Shown here: piece after piece, positions 8,214-16,067 of the stretch | Numbering within the stretch: the stretch's first letter is position 1 | Layout of the letters: every line of letters starts with the position of its first letter | DNA from: JAHHUA01 sp036635475 | GTDB taxonomy: Bacteria > Bacillota > Clostridia > Oscillospirales > Ruminococcaceae | Length of the DNA: 33,755 bases | Assembly: GCA_036635475.1 (NCBI GenBank) | Contig: JAVWQH010000023.1 | Coordinates: forward strand, 1 to 33,755 | Reading direction: 5' to 3' | Notes under the pieces: model-generated | The model's input: the letters and a program-made list of their open reading frames with translations, nothing else | Told to the model about the DNA's origin: nothing | Databases searched by the model: none | Translations under genes and position numbers: made by a program

Positions 8214-9542
8214 ATGTCAAAAGGGAAAAAAGTTCAAATCGGTAATGAGGGGATTTATGATGCTACTACTCTTGGACTTCCAAAAATGTTGCTTCTTGGC
8301 TTGCAGCATACATTTGCCATGTTCGGAGCAACAGTTATTGTTCCAATTCTAACGGGACTTGATGTTTCCACAACATTATTAATGGCAGGTATTGGAACAT
8401 TAATTTTCCATTTAATCACAAAGGGCAAAGTTCCAGCATTTTTAGGCTCAAGTTTCGCATTCTTAGGCGGTTTTGCCGCTGTTGCGCCTTTGATTGACGG
8501 AAAACCTAATGCTGAAATGCTTCCATATGCCTGTGGAGGTATCGTTATTGCGGGTTTGGTTTATGTTTTGATGTCAGGACTTATAAAAATCTTTGGTGTT
8601 GTCAAAATTATGAGGTTCTTCCCACCTGTTGTAACAGGTCCGATAATAATTTCAATCGGTTTGATTTTATCCCCAACTGCAATTAATAATTGTCAAACAA
8701 ATTGGCCTTTAGCCTTAGTTGCACTAGCATTAATAATAATTTGCAATATCTGGGGAAAAGGAATGGTTAAAATTGTACCTATTTTGGTAGGTATAGTTGG
8801 CTCATATATATTCGCACTTATAATGGGTGATGTTGATTTTACAGCTGTCAATAATGCACAAATTTTCGGATTGGCTTTACACCCATCAAGCTTTGCAAAA
8901 TTTAGTATTAGTGCTTGTATAACCATCGTTCCAATAGCACTTGCAACAATTATGGAACATATCGGCGATATGGCGGCAATAAGTGCAACCGCTGAGAAAA
9001 ATTATCTAGCTGACCCAGGACTACACAGAACAATCTTAGGCGATGGTATTGCAACAAGTATCGCAGGATTTTTTGGCGGCCCTGCAAACACAACATATGG
9101 CGAAAACACAGGTGTTCTTGCATTAACTAAGGTTTATGACCCACGAGTTATGCAAATTGCAGCTGCTTTTGCAATTTTCCTTTCGCTGTTTCCAAAGGTT
9201 GGTGCATTAATTCAAACAATTCCAGCCGCAATTATCGGCGGAATATCATTTGTACTGTACGGAATGATTTCCGCAATTGGAATTAGAAATGTGGTTGAAA
9301 ATAAAGTTGATTTTACACAATCACGAAATTTAATCATAGCAGCAGTTATTTTGGTTAGTGCGCTTGGATTTAATTCTGTTGGAGGCATTAACTTGCAATT
9401 AACAGAAACACTAAACATCAATTTTTCAGGACTTGCAATTGCAGCAATAGTTGGTATTTTGCTCAATGCAGTTCTCCCCGGAAACACCTACACATTTGGT
9501 GAAGATGTTGAGGCTGAACAAGCAGTATCTTTCAAAATTTAG
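8214..9542 (+). CDS. uraA: Uracil permease (UraA/PyrP, NCS2 family)
   Basis: The 442-residue protein is a nucleobase:cation symporter-2 transporter importing uracil across the cell membrane. Two family signatures are clear: EHIGD (E248, H249), corresponding to the substrate-binding helix 8 of UraA, and GGPANTTYGE (288-297) with the second key Glu at 297. About 14 hydrophobic segments span the protein. The opening LQHTFAMFGATVIVP is typical of uracil rather than xanthine carriers. AGAGGGGGA precedes the ATG by 5-8 nt. The gene is the only one behind the U-rich leader and terminator and is followed by its own terminator, so it is a single-gene unit whose supply of uracil could be set by attenuation. 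No purine riboswitch or PyrR-binding loop was recognised upstream. Confidence 0.93.
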   Translation: MSKGKKVQIGNEGIYDATTLGLPKMLLLGLQHTFAMFGATVIVPILTGLDVSTTLLMAGIGTLIFHLITKGKVPAFLGSSFAFLGGFAAVAPLIDGKPNAEMLPYACGGIVIAGLVYVLMSGLIKIFGVVKIMRFFPPVVTGPIIISIGLILSPTAINNCQTNWPLALVALALIIICNIWGKGMVKIVPILVGIVGSYIFALIMGDVDFTAVNNAQIFGLALHPSSFAKFSISACITIVPIALATIMEHIGDMAAISATAEKNYLADPGLHRTILGDGIATSIAGFFGGPANTTYGENTGVLALTKVYDPRVMQIAAAFAIFLSLFPKVGALIQTIPAAIIGGISFVLYGMISAIGIRNVVENKVDFTQSRNLIIAAVILVSALGFNSVGGINLQLTETLNINFSGLAIAAIVGILLNAVLPGNTYTFGEDVEAEQAVSFKI

Positions 9543-9581
9543 TTTCATATATACTTGAAAATTAGTATATTGATAAAAAAT

Positions 9582-9625
9582 AAACAGTCTTTATACAATA
9601 AAATGTTTAAAGGCTGTTTGTTTTT
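9582..9625 (+). terminator. Intrinsic terminator of uracil permease
   Basis: AAACAGTCTTTA (9582-9593) pairs with TAAAGGCTGTTT (9608-9619) over 12 pairs including one G-U, followed by GTTTTT. A further partial copy of the arm (AAAGACTGTTTTT) lies just downstream. Confidence 0.85.
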
Positions 9626-9846
9626 GCATAAAGACTGTTTTTCATTGTATAATGTGAATTAATTTATAGTATATGTTTAATCATTAGATAAAGAAAACTA
9701 CTTTTTTGTATAAAGTAACAATAAGTATATTAATAAATCTAAGTAATACATATGAACATTTTGTATTAAAAGGTTGTATTTTTTAACAATATATGCTAAA
9801 ATCATTATTAGAAGAAGAATATTTCCCCTTAATTTCTAGCGGTCTG

Positions 9847-9880
9847 CAATTATAACTGTATTTTTATTCAATTATAACTG
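9847..9880. promoter_or_regulatory. Direct repeat pair resembling a LytTR box, upstream of the chemotaxis receptor
   Basis: CAATTATAACTG occurs identically at 9847-9858 and 9869-9880, a 22-bp period (two helical turns). On the minus strand this reads CAGTTATAATTG twice. LytTR-family regulators bind paired nine-base repeats containing GTT with about 12 bp between them; spacing and the CAGTTA core fit, the last bases fit less well. A LytTR regulator is encoded 2 kb away. The downstream promoter shows only a -10-like TAAAAT (9932-9937) and no good -35, as expected for an activated promoter. The rest of 9626-9965 holds nothing else I can identify. Confidence 0.45.
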
Positions 9881-9974
9881 CAATCATTTAATATTAATAA
9901 ATATAAAAGGATTTATTCGATTTGTTAATATTAAAATGAAGTATTGACATTATGAAAGCAGAGGTATGCAAGTT

Positions 9975-12179
9975 ATGAAAGTAAAACAAAAGAAATTGGC
10001 ACAAAAAATTGCAATAACTGTGGGAGCTGTGTTAGTAGGAATTTTTGCTGTTCTAAGTATTGTAATTGTAAATGTATCGAGTAATTCCACAAGTCAAGCA
10101 ATAACATCTCAGTTTGTTAATCTGGCTCATTCAAACGGTATGGAAATTCAAGCGGTTATTGATACAGCAAGTAATACTGCTTTAAATCTTAATGATTACA
10201 TTGTTAATACATTAAGTAAAGGAAAAGCAATGACCAAAAGTGAAACACCTCACAAGAGTACTGTTTTCTCAAACAAGCAGATTTCAGATTTAGGATTTGA
10301 AATGGAAAATTACATAATTAACACTATGTGGTCAACTGTTGGAAACAATGATGATATTGCTGGTGTTGGTGTATTCTTTGAACAAGGTAAATTTGATTCA
10401 TCAATTAAAGACTACACATTATACGTTGGAAATGCAGATGCCAATTCCAAAAAGAGCCAAACATATGGCGATTATTCTTCATACAGCCAAAAAGAATATT
10501 ATAAAAAAGTTGTTGAAACAAAAAAGCCATATTTCAGTAATCCATATGTGGATCAAGGTGTTACAATGGTAACCGCAGCTTATCCAATTATGGTTAAAGA
10601 TGAATTTTTTGGTATTGTTTTCACTGATATAAATGTTGGCAGATTTGATAAAATCACTACAACTGATTCAAAATTCCCAACACTATATGCAAACATACTA
10701 AAAGACGATTTAACTATTATGTATGATAGTGAATCCCTTGAAGACGTTGGACGCAACTTCAATGAATATATGAAAAACCCTAAAGAAATTTCAAAAATAA
10801 ATGACGGTATGGCAACACAAAAATCTTTTGTTTGCTCAACAACTCGAGAAGACGGAAGAGTTATGTCACGTTTCTTCTACCCTATTTCTGTTGGAGAAGG
10901 ACAATGGTGGGCTCAATCAGTAATCGAAAAAGATGATATGAATAAAGATATAACCGTTTTAGTTTGGACAATTATCTTGATTTCTGTTATATCATTGCTT
11001 GTAATTATTCTAGTTGTTATAACAGTTTTGAAAAAACAACTTAAACCTATTGATAACGTTGTTAAAGCAGCTCAAGATATTGCAAATGGTAATTTGAATA
11101 TTGATATTGAAGTTAAAGATAACAACGAAATTGGATTGCTTGCAACAACATTTAAAGATATGTCAGGCAATTTGGAATCTATTATCGGAGATGTTAATTA
11201 TCTTCTGGGCGAAATGGCAAACGGAAACTTCCGCATACATTCAAAATGTGCAGATAAATACGTTGGTGAATATCAAAATATTCTTCTTGCAATACGCAAT
11301 ATTAATAGTAATCTAAGCAGTACACTTTCTGAAATTAACCAAGCTTCTGACGAAGTAAGCAGCGGTTCTGACCAAGTTTCCAATGCTGCACAAGCACTTT
11401 CTCAAGGTGCAACTGAACAAGCTTCTTCAATTCAAGAGCTATCTGCTACAATGGCAGAAATTTCAGAAAAAATAAAGGCTAATGCTGACAATGCAAAAAT
11501 TGCAAATAATTTGTCAAACGATGCTGGTGCCGGTGTTGCCGGAAGTAATGAAAAAATGCACGAAATGGTTTTTGCTATGACTGAAATAACCGATAAAGCT
11601 AACCAGATTGGCAAAATCATTAAAACAATTGATGACATTGCTTTCCAAACAAATATCCTTGCACTTAATGCCGCTGTTGAAGCCGCAAGAGCCGGTGAGG
11701 CAGGAAAAGGCTTTGCCGTTGTTGCTGATGAAGTAAGAAACCTTGCACAAAAATCAGCAGAAGCAGCTAAGAACACAACTGCATTAATTGAGGGAACTGT
11801 TCAATCTGTTGAAAACGGTTCTAAGATTGCTGATGAAACAGCTGAAGCTTTGGAAGATGTTGTTGCAAAAGCATCAAATGTTGCAAAATTGATAGTTGGT
11901 ATTGCAACAGCCAGTGAAGAACAAGCAACAGCAGCAATGCAAATAACAATGGGCATAGACCAGATTTCCTCTGTTGTTCAAACTAACTCCGCAACCGCAG
12001 AAGAAAGTGCCGCAGCAAGTGAAGAACTAAATGGTCAAGCACAAATGCTTAAAAATCTTGTTGGAAATTTTGTACTGTTGGAAAATTCAACTTATAAAGA
12101 TGTATCTGTGAATACTAAAAGTTATAGCAACAAAACATCTGATCTAAAACAAGACTATACTAATTCATCTAAGTATTAA
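9975..12179 (+). CDS. Methyl-accepting chemotaxis protein
   Basis: The 734-residue receptor starts MKVKQKK. A first membrane helix (about 7-30) is followed by an extracellular Cache-type sensor region (about 45-325, with PYVDQGVTMVTAAYPI typical of dCache), a second helix (about 330-353), a HAMP domain, and a long signalling coil. The conserved hairpin tip includes AFQTNILALNAAVEAARAGE and GKGFAVVADEVRNLA. No CheR-binding pentapeptide is seen at the C terminus. The start at 9975 has AGAGG 10 nt upstream; an ATG at 9966 in the same frame has almost no spacing to that site. It senses an extracellular small molecule, often an amino or organic acid, and controls flagellar rotation through CheA. 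No other chemotaxis genes are in the window. Confidence 0.92.
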   Translation: MKVKQKKLAQKIAITVGAVLVGIFAVLSIVIVNVSSNSTSQAITSQFVNLAHSNGMEIQAVIDTASNTALNLNDYIVNTLSKGKAMTKSETPHKSTVFSNKQISDLGFEMENYIINTMWSTVGNNDDIAGVGVFFEQGKFDSSIKDYTLYVGNADANSKKSQTYGDYSSYSQKEYYKKVVETKKPYFSNPYVDQGVTMVTAAYPIMVKDEFFGIVFTDINVGRFDKITTTDSKFPTLYANILKDDLTIMYDSESLEDVGRNFNEYMKNPKEISKINDGMATQKSFVCSTTREDGRVMSRFFYPISVGEGQWWAQSVIEKDDMNKDITVLVWTIILISVISLLVIILVVITVLKKQLKPIDNVVKAAQDIANGNLNIDIEVKDNNEIGLLATTFKDMSGNLESIIGDVNYLLGEMANGNFRIHSKCADKYVGEYQNILLAIRNINSNLSSTLSEINQASDEVSSGSDQVSNAAQALSQGATEQASSIQELSATMAEISEKIKANADNAKIANNLSNDAGAGVAGSNEKMHEMVFAMTEITDKANQIGKIIKTIDDIAFQTNILALNAAVEAARAGEAGKGFAVVADEVRNLAQKSAEAAKNTTALIEGTVQSVENGSKIADETAEALEDVVAKASNVAKLIVGIATASEEQATAAMQITMGIDQISSVVQTNSATAEESAAASEELNGQAQMLKNLVGNFVLLENSTYKDVSVNTKSYSNKTSDLKQDYTNSSKY

Positions 12180-12215
12180 TTTTCCTCATATAAAATCTCA
12201 ATTATAAAATTAATT

Positions 12216-12253
12216 GCACCACTATTATTAGATATTATAATAGTGGTGCTTTT
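12216..12253. terminator. Terminator between chemotaxis receptor and glycosyltransferase
   Basis: GCACCACTATTAT (12216-12228) pairs perfectly with ATAATAGTGGTGC (12237-12249), followed on the plus strand by TTTTGTT. It sits between convergent genes and probably serves mainly the receptor; the minus-strand T-run is poor. Confidence 0.8.
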
Positions 12254-12254
12254 G

Positions 12255-13394
12255 TTATTGCTGTGGATAATATCGTTCCAACCATTCTAATTCTTTTCTT
12301 TCATCATTCGATTGATACCAACCTTCACCAAACAATTTATAAACTCTTTGGAAATATTCTTCATACATTTTGCTAATTCGTTCCATTGAATAATTTTTAA
12401 CTGCCCATTCTCTGCATTTAAGCGGGTTGATGTTATCAATATTTTTCACAGCCCAACAAAATTCCTCAAAAACTCGACAGCGATAACCGGTTACACCATG
12501 CAGTACTGTTTCCGGAAAAGCTCCCCAATCGCTCGTAATAACAGGTGTTCCACAAAGTTGAGCTTCAACATTTACGCCGCCAAAAGGCTCAAGGTAATGA
12601 GTTGGCATAAGAACAGCCTTTGCATTTCTCAATAGTTTTGCACGTTCAACAGCACCTACTGCACAATGATATTTGATGTGTTTTTCTCCTCCTAAGTTTA
12701 ATAACTCTTTTGGATTATCTAAAGAGCCTTGCCCCACTATGTACAACTGATTTCCTGTTGATTTAGCCACATCTGAAGCAATCTGTACGCCTTTACGATT
12801 AATTATTCTTCCTAAATAGAGTAAATAATCTTGTTTTTCACTTTGAAATGGAAAATCATCGGGGTCAAAATAATTTGGAATAACTGCATCATACCAACAA
12901 CCGTCATTTATTCCCAGCACTCCGTAAATATAGTGCATCCAAGCATAAGATTCAAAAATACGATATTGTGAAAACACACCTTCGTAACCAATTCCCGACT
13001 CTATTGTAAGCAATTCAACCGCATCAGAAATAGGTTTTTGATAAACACCCATTGGGCATAGCAGAATATCTCCTTTTTCTTTACGTTCAAGAATAGCTTT
13101 TATCGCATTATTATTGAATGTTTCGTGGGCTATATCATCTGGGTTTTGCTTAAAAACCGTTGTGGCTCTGTCATAATCTCCATATGCTTTTCTAAGAATT
13201 TCTTGAGTTGAAACTTGAACAAATTCGTCACAATTTACTTGTGAACCCTCTACGCCATAAAAATAAATGAAGTGACCATACTTTTTTATCATATCAGCTA
13301 GCTTAATTATTTTTTGTGTAAATGCACAAGCTGAATTAGTTTTATTCGTTTCAAGATGAGCTAACCCTAACAAATGAAACCTCAATTTATTCAT
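12255..13394 (-). CDS. Glycosyltransferase, GT4-like (GT-B fold)
   Basis: The 379-residue protein has the C-terminal GT4 core: YLGRIINRKG (about 193-202), LYIVGQG (217-223), a sugar-nucleotide binding stretch EPFGGVNVEAQLCGTPV (269-285) and an E-x7-E-like pair (E269, E277). The N-terminal half lacks the usual GGxG loop and instead begins MNKLRFHLLGLAHLETNK, as in glycosyltransferases assigned to protein or phage-related targets. AAAGGAG lies 8 nt before the ATG. It follows a GXT-rich collagen-like gene on the same strand. In Bacillus exosporium protein BclA, threonines of GXT triplets carry O-glycans, so this enzyme may modify that neighbour; this is inferred from context. Confidence 0.85.
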   Translation of the reverse strand: MNKLRFHLLGLAHLETNKTNSACAFTQKIIKLADMIKKYGHFIYFYGVEGSQVNCDEFVQVSTQEILRKAYGDYDRATTVFKQNPDDIAHETFNNNAIKAILERKEKGDILLCPMGVYQKPISDAVELLTIESGIGYEGVFSQYRIFESYAWMHYIYGVLGINDGCWYDAVIPNYFDPDDFPFQSEKQDYLLYLGRIINRKGVQIASDVAKSTGNQLYIVGQGSLDNPKELLNLGGEKHIKYHCAVGAVERAKLLRNAKAVLMPTHYLEPFGGVNVEAQLCGTPVITSDWGAFPETVLHGVTGYRCRVFEEFCWAVKNIDNINPLKCREWAVKNYSMERISKMYEEYFQRVYKLFGEGWYQSNDERKELEWLERYYPQQ

Positions 13395-13443
13395 TAGTTT
13401 TCTCCTTTATTTAAAAAATAAGCTTTTGGTTTTTATAAACAAC

Positions 13444-13476
13444 TGCATACCCATTGCCTGTAACAATGAGTATGCA
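13444..13476 (-). terminator. Hairpin after the collagen-like gene
   Basis: TGCATACCCATTG (13444-13456) pairs with CAATGAGTATGCA (13464-13476), one mismatch. The minus-strand tail is only GTTGTTT, so it may be a partial terminator allowing some read-through into the glycosyltransferase. Confidence 0.6.
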
Positions 13477-13497
13477 ACTATATTCGACATTATATTT

Positions 13498-14567
13498 TTA
13501 GATATATAGTGGTGTGAGTGTAACAAAAGCATTTAGTGTATCGTTTGGCAAAATTAATTTAGTGTCAATCTTTGAAGCTCCAAAAGCAATAACTGCACCT
13601 GCACCTAATGTTATGATTATACTTGCAGATACACTTCCTTTTTCAGCAACAAGCATTAATCTTGAATTAGCATTTTCTATGCCGTTTATATACAAACTCA
13701 TAGCCGAGTTATCTTTACATACTGCGGTATATCCATATTGTATGAGATAAGTTCCTGGATTAGTTATAGTAATACCTGTTGAAGAAACGGTTGAATTTTT
13801 AAAAGCAGTTGGTAAGTTGAAATTTGCCAATGTGCCAACTACAGTAAAAGTTTGTGTTGTTGTCTTTAGCAATTGAGCTACTGCCAGTGTATTGGTCAAC
13901 GTTGGACCAGTTGCTCCTGTTGCTCCAGTTGCTCCTGTTGCCCCTGTTGCTCCTGTTAATCCAGTTGCTCCAGTTGCTCCAGTTGCCCCTGTTGCTCCTG
14001 TTGCTCCTGTTGCTCCTGTTGCTCCTGTTGCTCCTGTTGCTCCNNNNNNNNNNNNNNNNNNNNNNNNNNNNNNNNNNNNNNNNNNNNNNNNNNNNNNNNN
14101 NNNNNNNNNNNNNNNNNNNNNNNNNNNNNNNNNNNNNNNNNNNCTGTTGCTCCTGTTGCTCCTGTTGCTCCAGTTAATCCGGTTGCTCCTGTTGCTCCAG
14201 TTAATCCGGTTGCTCCTGTTGCTCCTGTTGCCCCTGTTGCTCCTGTTGCTCCTGTTGCTCCTGTTGCTCCTGTTGCTCCTGTTGCTCCAGTTGCTCCTGT
14301 TGCTCCACGGCAACAACAACAACAGCAATTGCAATTGCAACTATCATAAGGTTTACAACGACAACAATCATCACTGCGTTGACAATTACCAAATTCCTCT
14401 TCACATTCAAAATTATCTATTGGGATTCTATGCTCAATCTCATTAAGACCATTCAGGTTACCTAAACATTGAGAATTGTTTTGCCAATTATGATGATTAC
14501 AATTTCCACCCCAATTGCTATTTTTGCAATTATATCTAGTCGTTTCAATATTATAGTTTCTATCCAT
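13498..14567 (-). CDS. Collagen-like GXT-repeat surface protein, BclA-like (interrupted by assembly gap)
   Basis: The N-terminal region (about 85 residues) is rich in Asn and Cys and ends in a C-N-C-N cluster and six consecutive Cys. A long run of Gly-X-Thr triplets, mostly GAT with a few GLT and one GPT, follows. After the repeats comes a non-repetitive C-terminal domain of about 130 residues (from LTNTLAVAQLLKT to TLTPLYI) resembling the BclA/C1q-TNF-like trimerisation domain of exosporium filaments. The start at 14567 has AGGTAGG 7 nt upstream. The 100 Ns break the repeats and the reading frame does not match across them, so the gap size is a placeholder and the true repeat number is unknown. 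Likely a surface or spore-coat filament. A possible SigK-type promoter lies upstream. Confidence 0.85.
13901..14306 (-). repeat. Collagen-type GXT repeat tract
   Basis: Nine-base units encoding Gly-Ala-Thr (plus strand TGTTGCTCC-type units, occasionally TTAATCCGG for GLT) are repeated on both sides of the N run. Nearly identical units explain why assembly failed here and make the locus prone to length change. Confidence 0.9.
14044..14143. other. Assembly gap (100 N)
   Basis: Exactly 100 Ns, a conventional placeholder for a gap of unknown length, inside the repeat tract. Confidence 0.98.
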
Positions 14568-14733
14568 AGTCAAACCTACCTTTTAAAATGTTTTAGACTC
14601 ATATAATTATTAATCTTTGAGAATATTTTCTTATAAATTTTTGAACTATGTTTTAAAACATCGCTCTTTATCCCTAAATTTCAAATTTAATTAATTAAAT
14701 CATTCACAACTTTGCCCACATATTATTTCTATA

Positions 14734-14761
14734 TATAATATGATTTAGAATGGAAAATGGT
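14734..14761 (-). promoter_or_regulatory. Possible SigK-type promoter for the collagen-like gene
   Basis: On the minus strand ACC (14761-14759) is followed after 16 bp by CATATTATA (14742-14734), which fits the Bacillus SigK pattern AC-N16-CATANNNTA. It lies about 170 bp upstream of the ATG. The motif is short and AT-rich, so a chance match is possible; expression late in sporulation would suit an exosporium protein. Confidence 0.35.
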
Positions 14762-14770
14762 GACAAAAAA

Positions 14771-14807
14771 GTGTCAGCAAAAACTTTATTTCATTGCTGA
14801 CACTTTT
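14771..14807. terminator. Perfect hairpin with T-runs between divergent genes
   Basis: GTGTCAGCA (14771-14779) pairs with TGCTGACAC (14795-14803), followed by TTTT on the plus strand and preceded by AAAAAA (T-run on the minus strand). It looks like a bidirectional intrinsic terminator, yet the flanking genes start, rather than end, on either side. Confidence 0.65.
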
Positions 14808-14854
14808 ACTAAAATAACTGTTATACTTCTTCTATCGCTTTTTGCTATAAATTC

Positions 14855-14863
14855 TGATATAAT
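14855..14863 (+). promoter_or_regulatory. Extended -10 promoter element for the MmcQ/YjbR gene
   Basis: TGATATAAT at 14855-14863 is an extended -10 (TGN followed by TATAAT) 35 nt before the ATG. No convincing -35 is seen. Confidence 0.5.
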
Positions 14864-14897
14864 AAGTTAGATAGATTTCCAAAATGGGGGCATAATA

Positions 14898-15278
14898 ATG
14901 ACTAGAGAAGAAATTATAGAATATTGCCGAACTTATCCAGATGCAATTGAGGATTATCCTTTTGATGATAAAAACAGCACAATCATTCGACATAGCAACA
15001 ATCGAAAATGGTTTGCACTTATCTTTGAAATGAATGGGAAACTATGTATCAATCTAAAATGCAAACCTATGGAGGCTGATTTTTTTCGACGGGTTTATAC
15101 TGATGTATCCCCTGCTTGGCATATGAATAAAGTTCATTGGAATACTGTAACAATCAATGGTGATGTACCTGAGGAGGAACTTTTTGCAATGATTCAACAA
15201 AGTTTTGATTTAACAAAAACAGTGAAATTGTCCTCAGTTGTCAAAGATAAATGCCAGAAAAAGCCAAAAGTACAATAA
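14898..15278 (+). CDS. MmcQ/YjbR family protein
   Basis: The 126-residue protein matches the MmcQ/YjbR (CyaY-like fold) family in length and pattern: an N-terminal TREEIIEYCRTYPDAIEDYPFD, a central KWFALIFEMNGKLCINLKC and the late HMNKVHWNTVTINGDVPEEEL segment. Members are small proteins with a double-wing DNA-binding-like fold; their cellular role is not settled. GGGGG precedes the ATG by 7-8 nt. It is a single-gene unit with its own terminator. The Lys-rich tail (DKCQKKPKVQ) is a little longer than the family core. Confidence 0.85.
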   Translation: MTREEIIEYCRTYPDAIEDYPFDDKNSTIIRHSNNRKWFALIFEMNGKLCINLKCKPMEADFFRRVYTDVSPAWHMNKVHWNTVTINGDVPEEELFAMIQQSFDLTKTVKLSSVVKDKCQKKPKVQ

Positions 15279-15295
15279 TATTTAATACCAATTAT

Positions 15296-15336
15296 AAATG
15301 TCCGCAAACACTTTTCAAACGTGTTTGCGGACATTT
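15296..15336 (+). terminator. Terminator of the MmcQ/YjbR gene
   Basis: AAATGTCCGCAAACAC (15296-15311) pairs perfectly with GTGTTTGCGGACATTT (15321-15336). The stem is 16 bp; the T-run is within the stem end and short, TTTAG. Confidence 0.75.
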
Positions 15337-15414
15337 AGTAAGCTGAAATCATAGTTTATTATAATTGTCAGTAAAAATATTAATTATTAGGTTTTAGAAA
15401 TAAGTCAGTTAAAA

Positions 15415-15750
15415 CTACTTGTTTTCTGCTATTATAGTTGCAATAGTTTTCAACCATTTTTCACGATTATACACTCTGAATTTAAAGTTATCCCCTTTTT
15501 TGCTGACAATTTTAATTGCATTTGGAATTGGAATAAATAATCTGAATAGTGTCACAGTTAAGCTGTTTGTGTAACTTAATACATCGCTTAGGTCTACTGA
15601 AGCGTATTCTTTACCCATATTCATACCATTGCCTTCAAATACAATGCGTTTATTTGTTATGTAAAGTTGACCTGACCTTAAAATAAAGATATTGAACATA
15701 TTTGCTTTGCCTTCGTGAAGTATTTTTTCGTTATCTGCTAATTTAATCAT
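15415..15750 (-). CDS. GRAM/PH-like domain small protein
   Basis: The 111-residue protein has the GRAM/bacterial PH-like pattern: ADNEKILHEGKANMF, then GQLYITNKRIVFEG (typical strand pair LYITNKRIVF), and a C-terminal helix REKWLKTIATIIAENK. No membrane segment stands out except a hydrophobic stretch TLFRLFIPIPNAIKIV, which reads as core strands. AAAAGGGG lies 7-8 nt before the ATG. Such domains bind lipids or peptides in eukaryotes, but the bacterial role is unknown. It stands alone, convergent with the MmcQ/YjbR gene. Confidence 0.75.
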   Translation of the reverse strand: MIKLADNEKILHEGKANMFNIFILRSGQLYITNKRIVFEGNGMNMGKEYASVDLSDVLSYTNSLTVTLFRLFIPIPNAIKIVSKKGDNFKFRVYNREKWLKTIATIIAENK

Positions 15751-16067
15751 AATTATACCCCTTTTACTCGTATTTTTGTATAGAAGCTATTTTCATAGCC
15801 TTAATATTTATTGAATAACATTCATAATAGCTTGAAATTCGCTAGAATTTTTTGTCAACTATCAACTATCAACCTATCATTGTTAATACATTACAGTGTA
15901 TATTTATATAAATATTATGATTAAATTATACAGTGTTTGTAGGACATACGTATGTCTGAATGGAAACATCTCTTAAATATATATTTATTCCTTTGAAATA
16001 ATATATTATCATCAGTCAAATTTTGAACAATCTAATAGTTTTATTGGATTATTATGGAGGATAATTT
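15751..16067. other. Intergenic region upstream of the WYL regulator with repeats
   Basis: No gene. CAACTAT is repeated in tandem at 15856-15862 and 15863-15869, with an imperfect third copy at 15870-15877. TACAGTGT occurs at 15892-15899 and 15929-15936. A perfect 14-bp palindrome at 15943-15956 is listed separately. The start codon of the WYL gene follows GGAGG. Confidence 0.5.
15943..15956. promoter_or_regulatory. Perfect palindrome, candidate operator of the WYL regulator
   Basis: GACATACGTATGTC is a perfect 14-bp palindrome 112 bp before the start of the WYL-type regulator. Placement in a regulator's own upstream region suggests an operator, possibly autoregulatory; nothing in the sequence proves which protein binds. 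Confidence 0.45.

Noticed and set aside
11432..11776. Antisense ORFs inside the chemotaxis receptor gene
   Set aside because: They are shadows of a well-supported coding frame and lack ribosome binding sites.
13901..14306. CRISPR array
   Set aside because: The repeat units are in-frame codons for Gly-Ala-Thr with no spacers. No CRISPR array is seen anywhere in the window.
13854..14446. Leu-rich and Pro-Val-Ala repeat ORFs on the plus strand, and Glu-Gln-rich ORFs on the minus strand
   Set aside because: These are other-frame readings of the GXT repeat tract.
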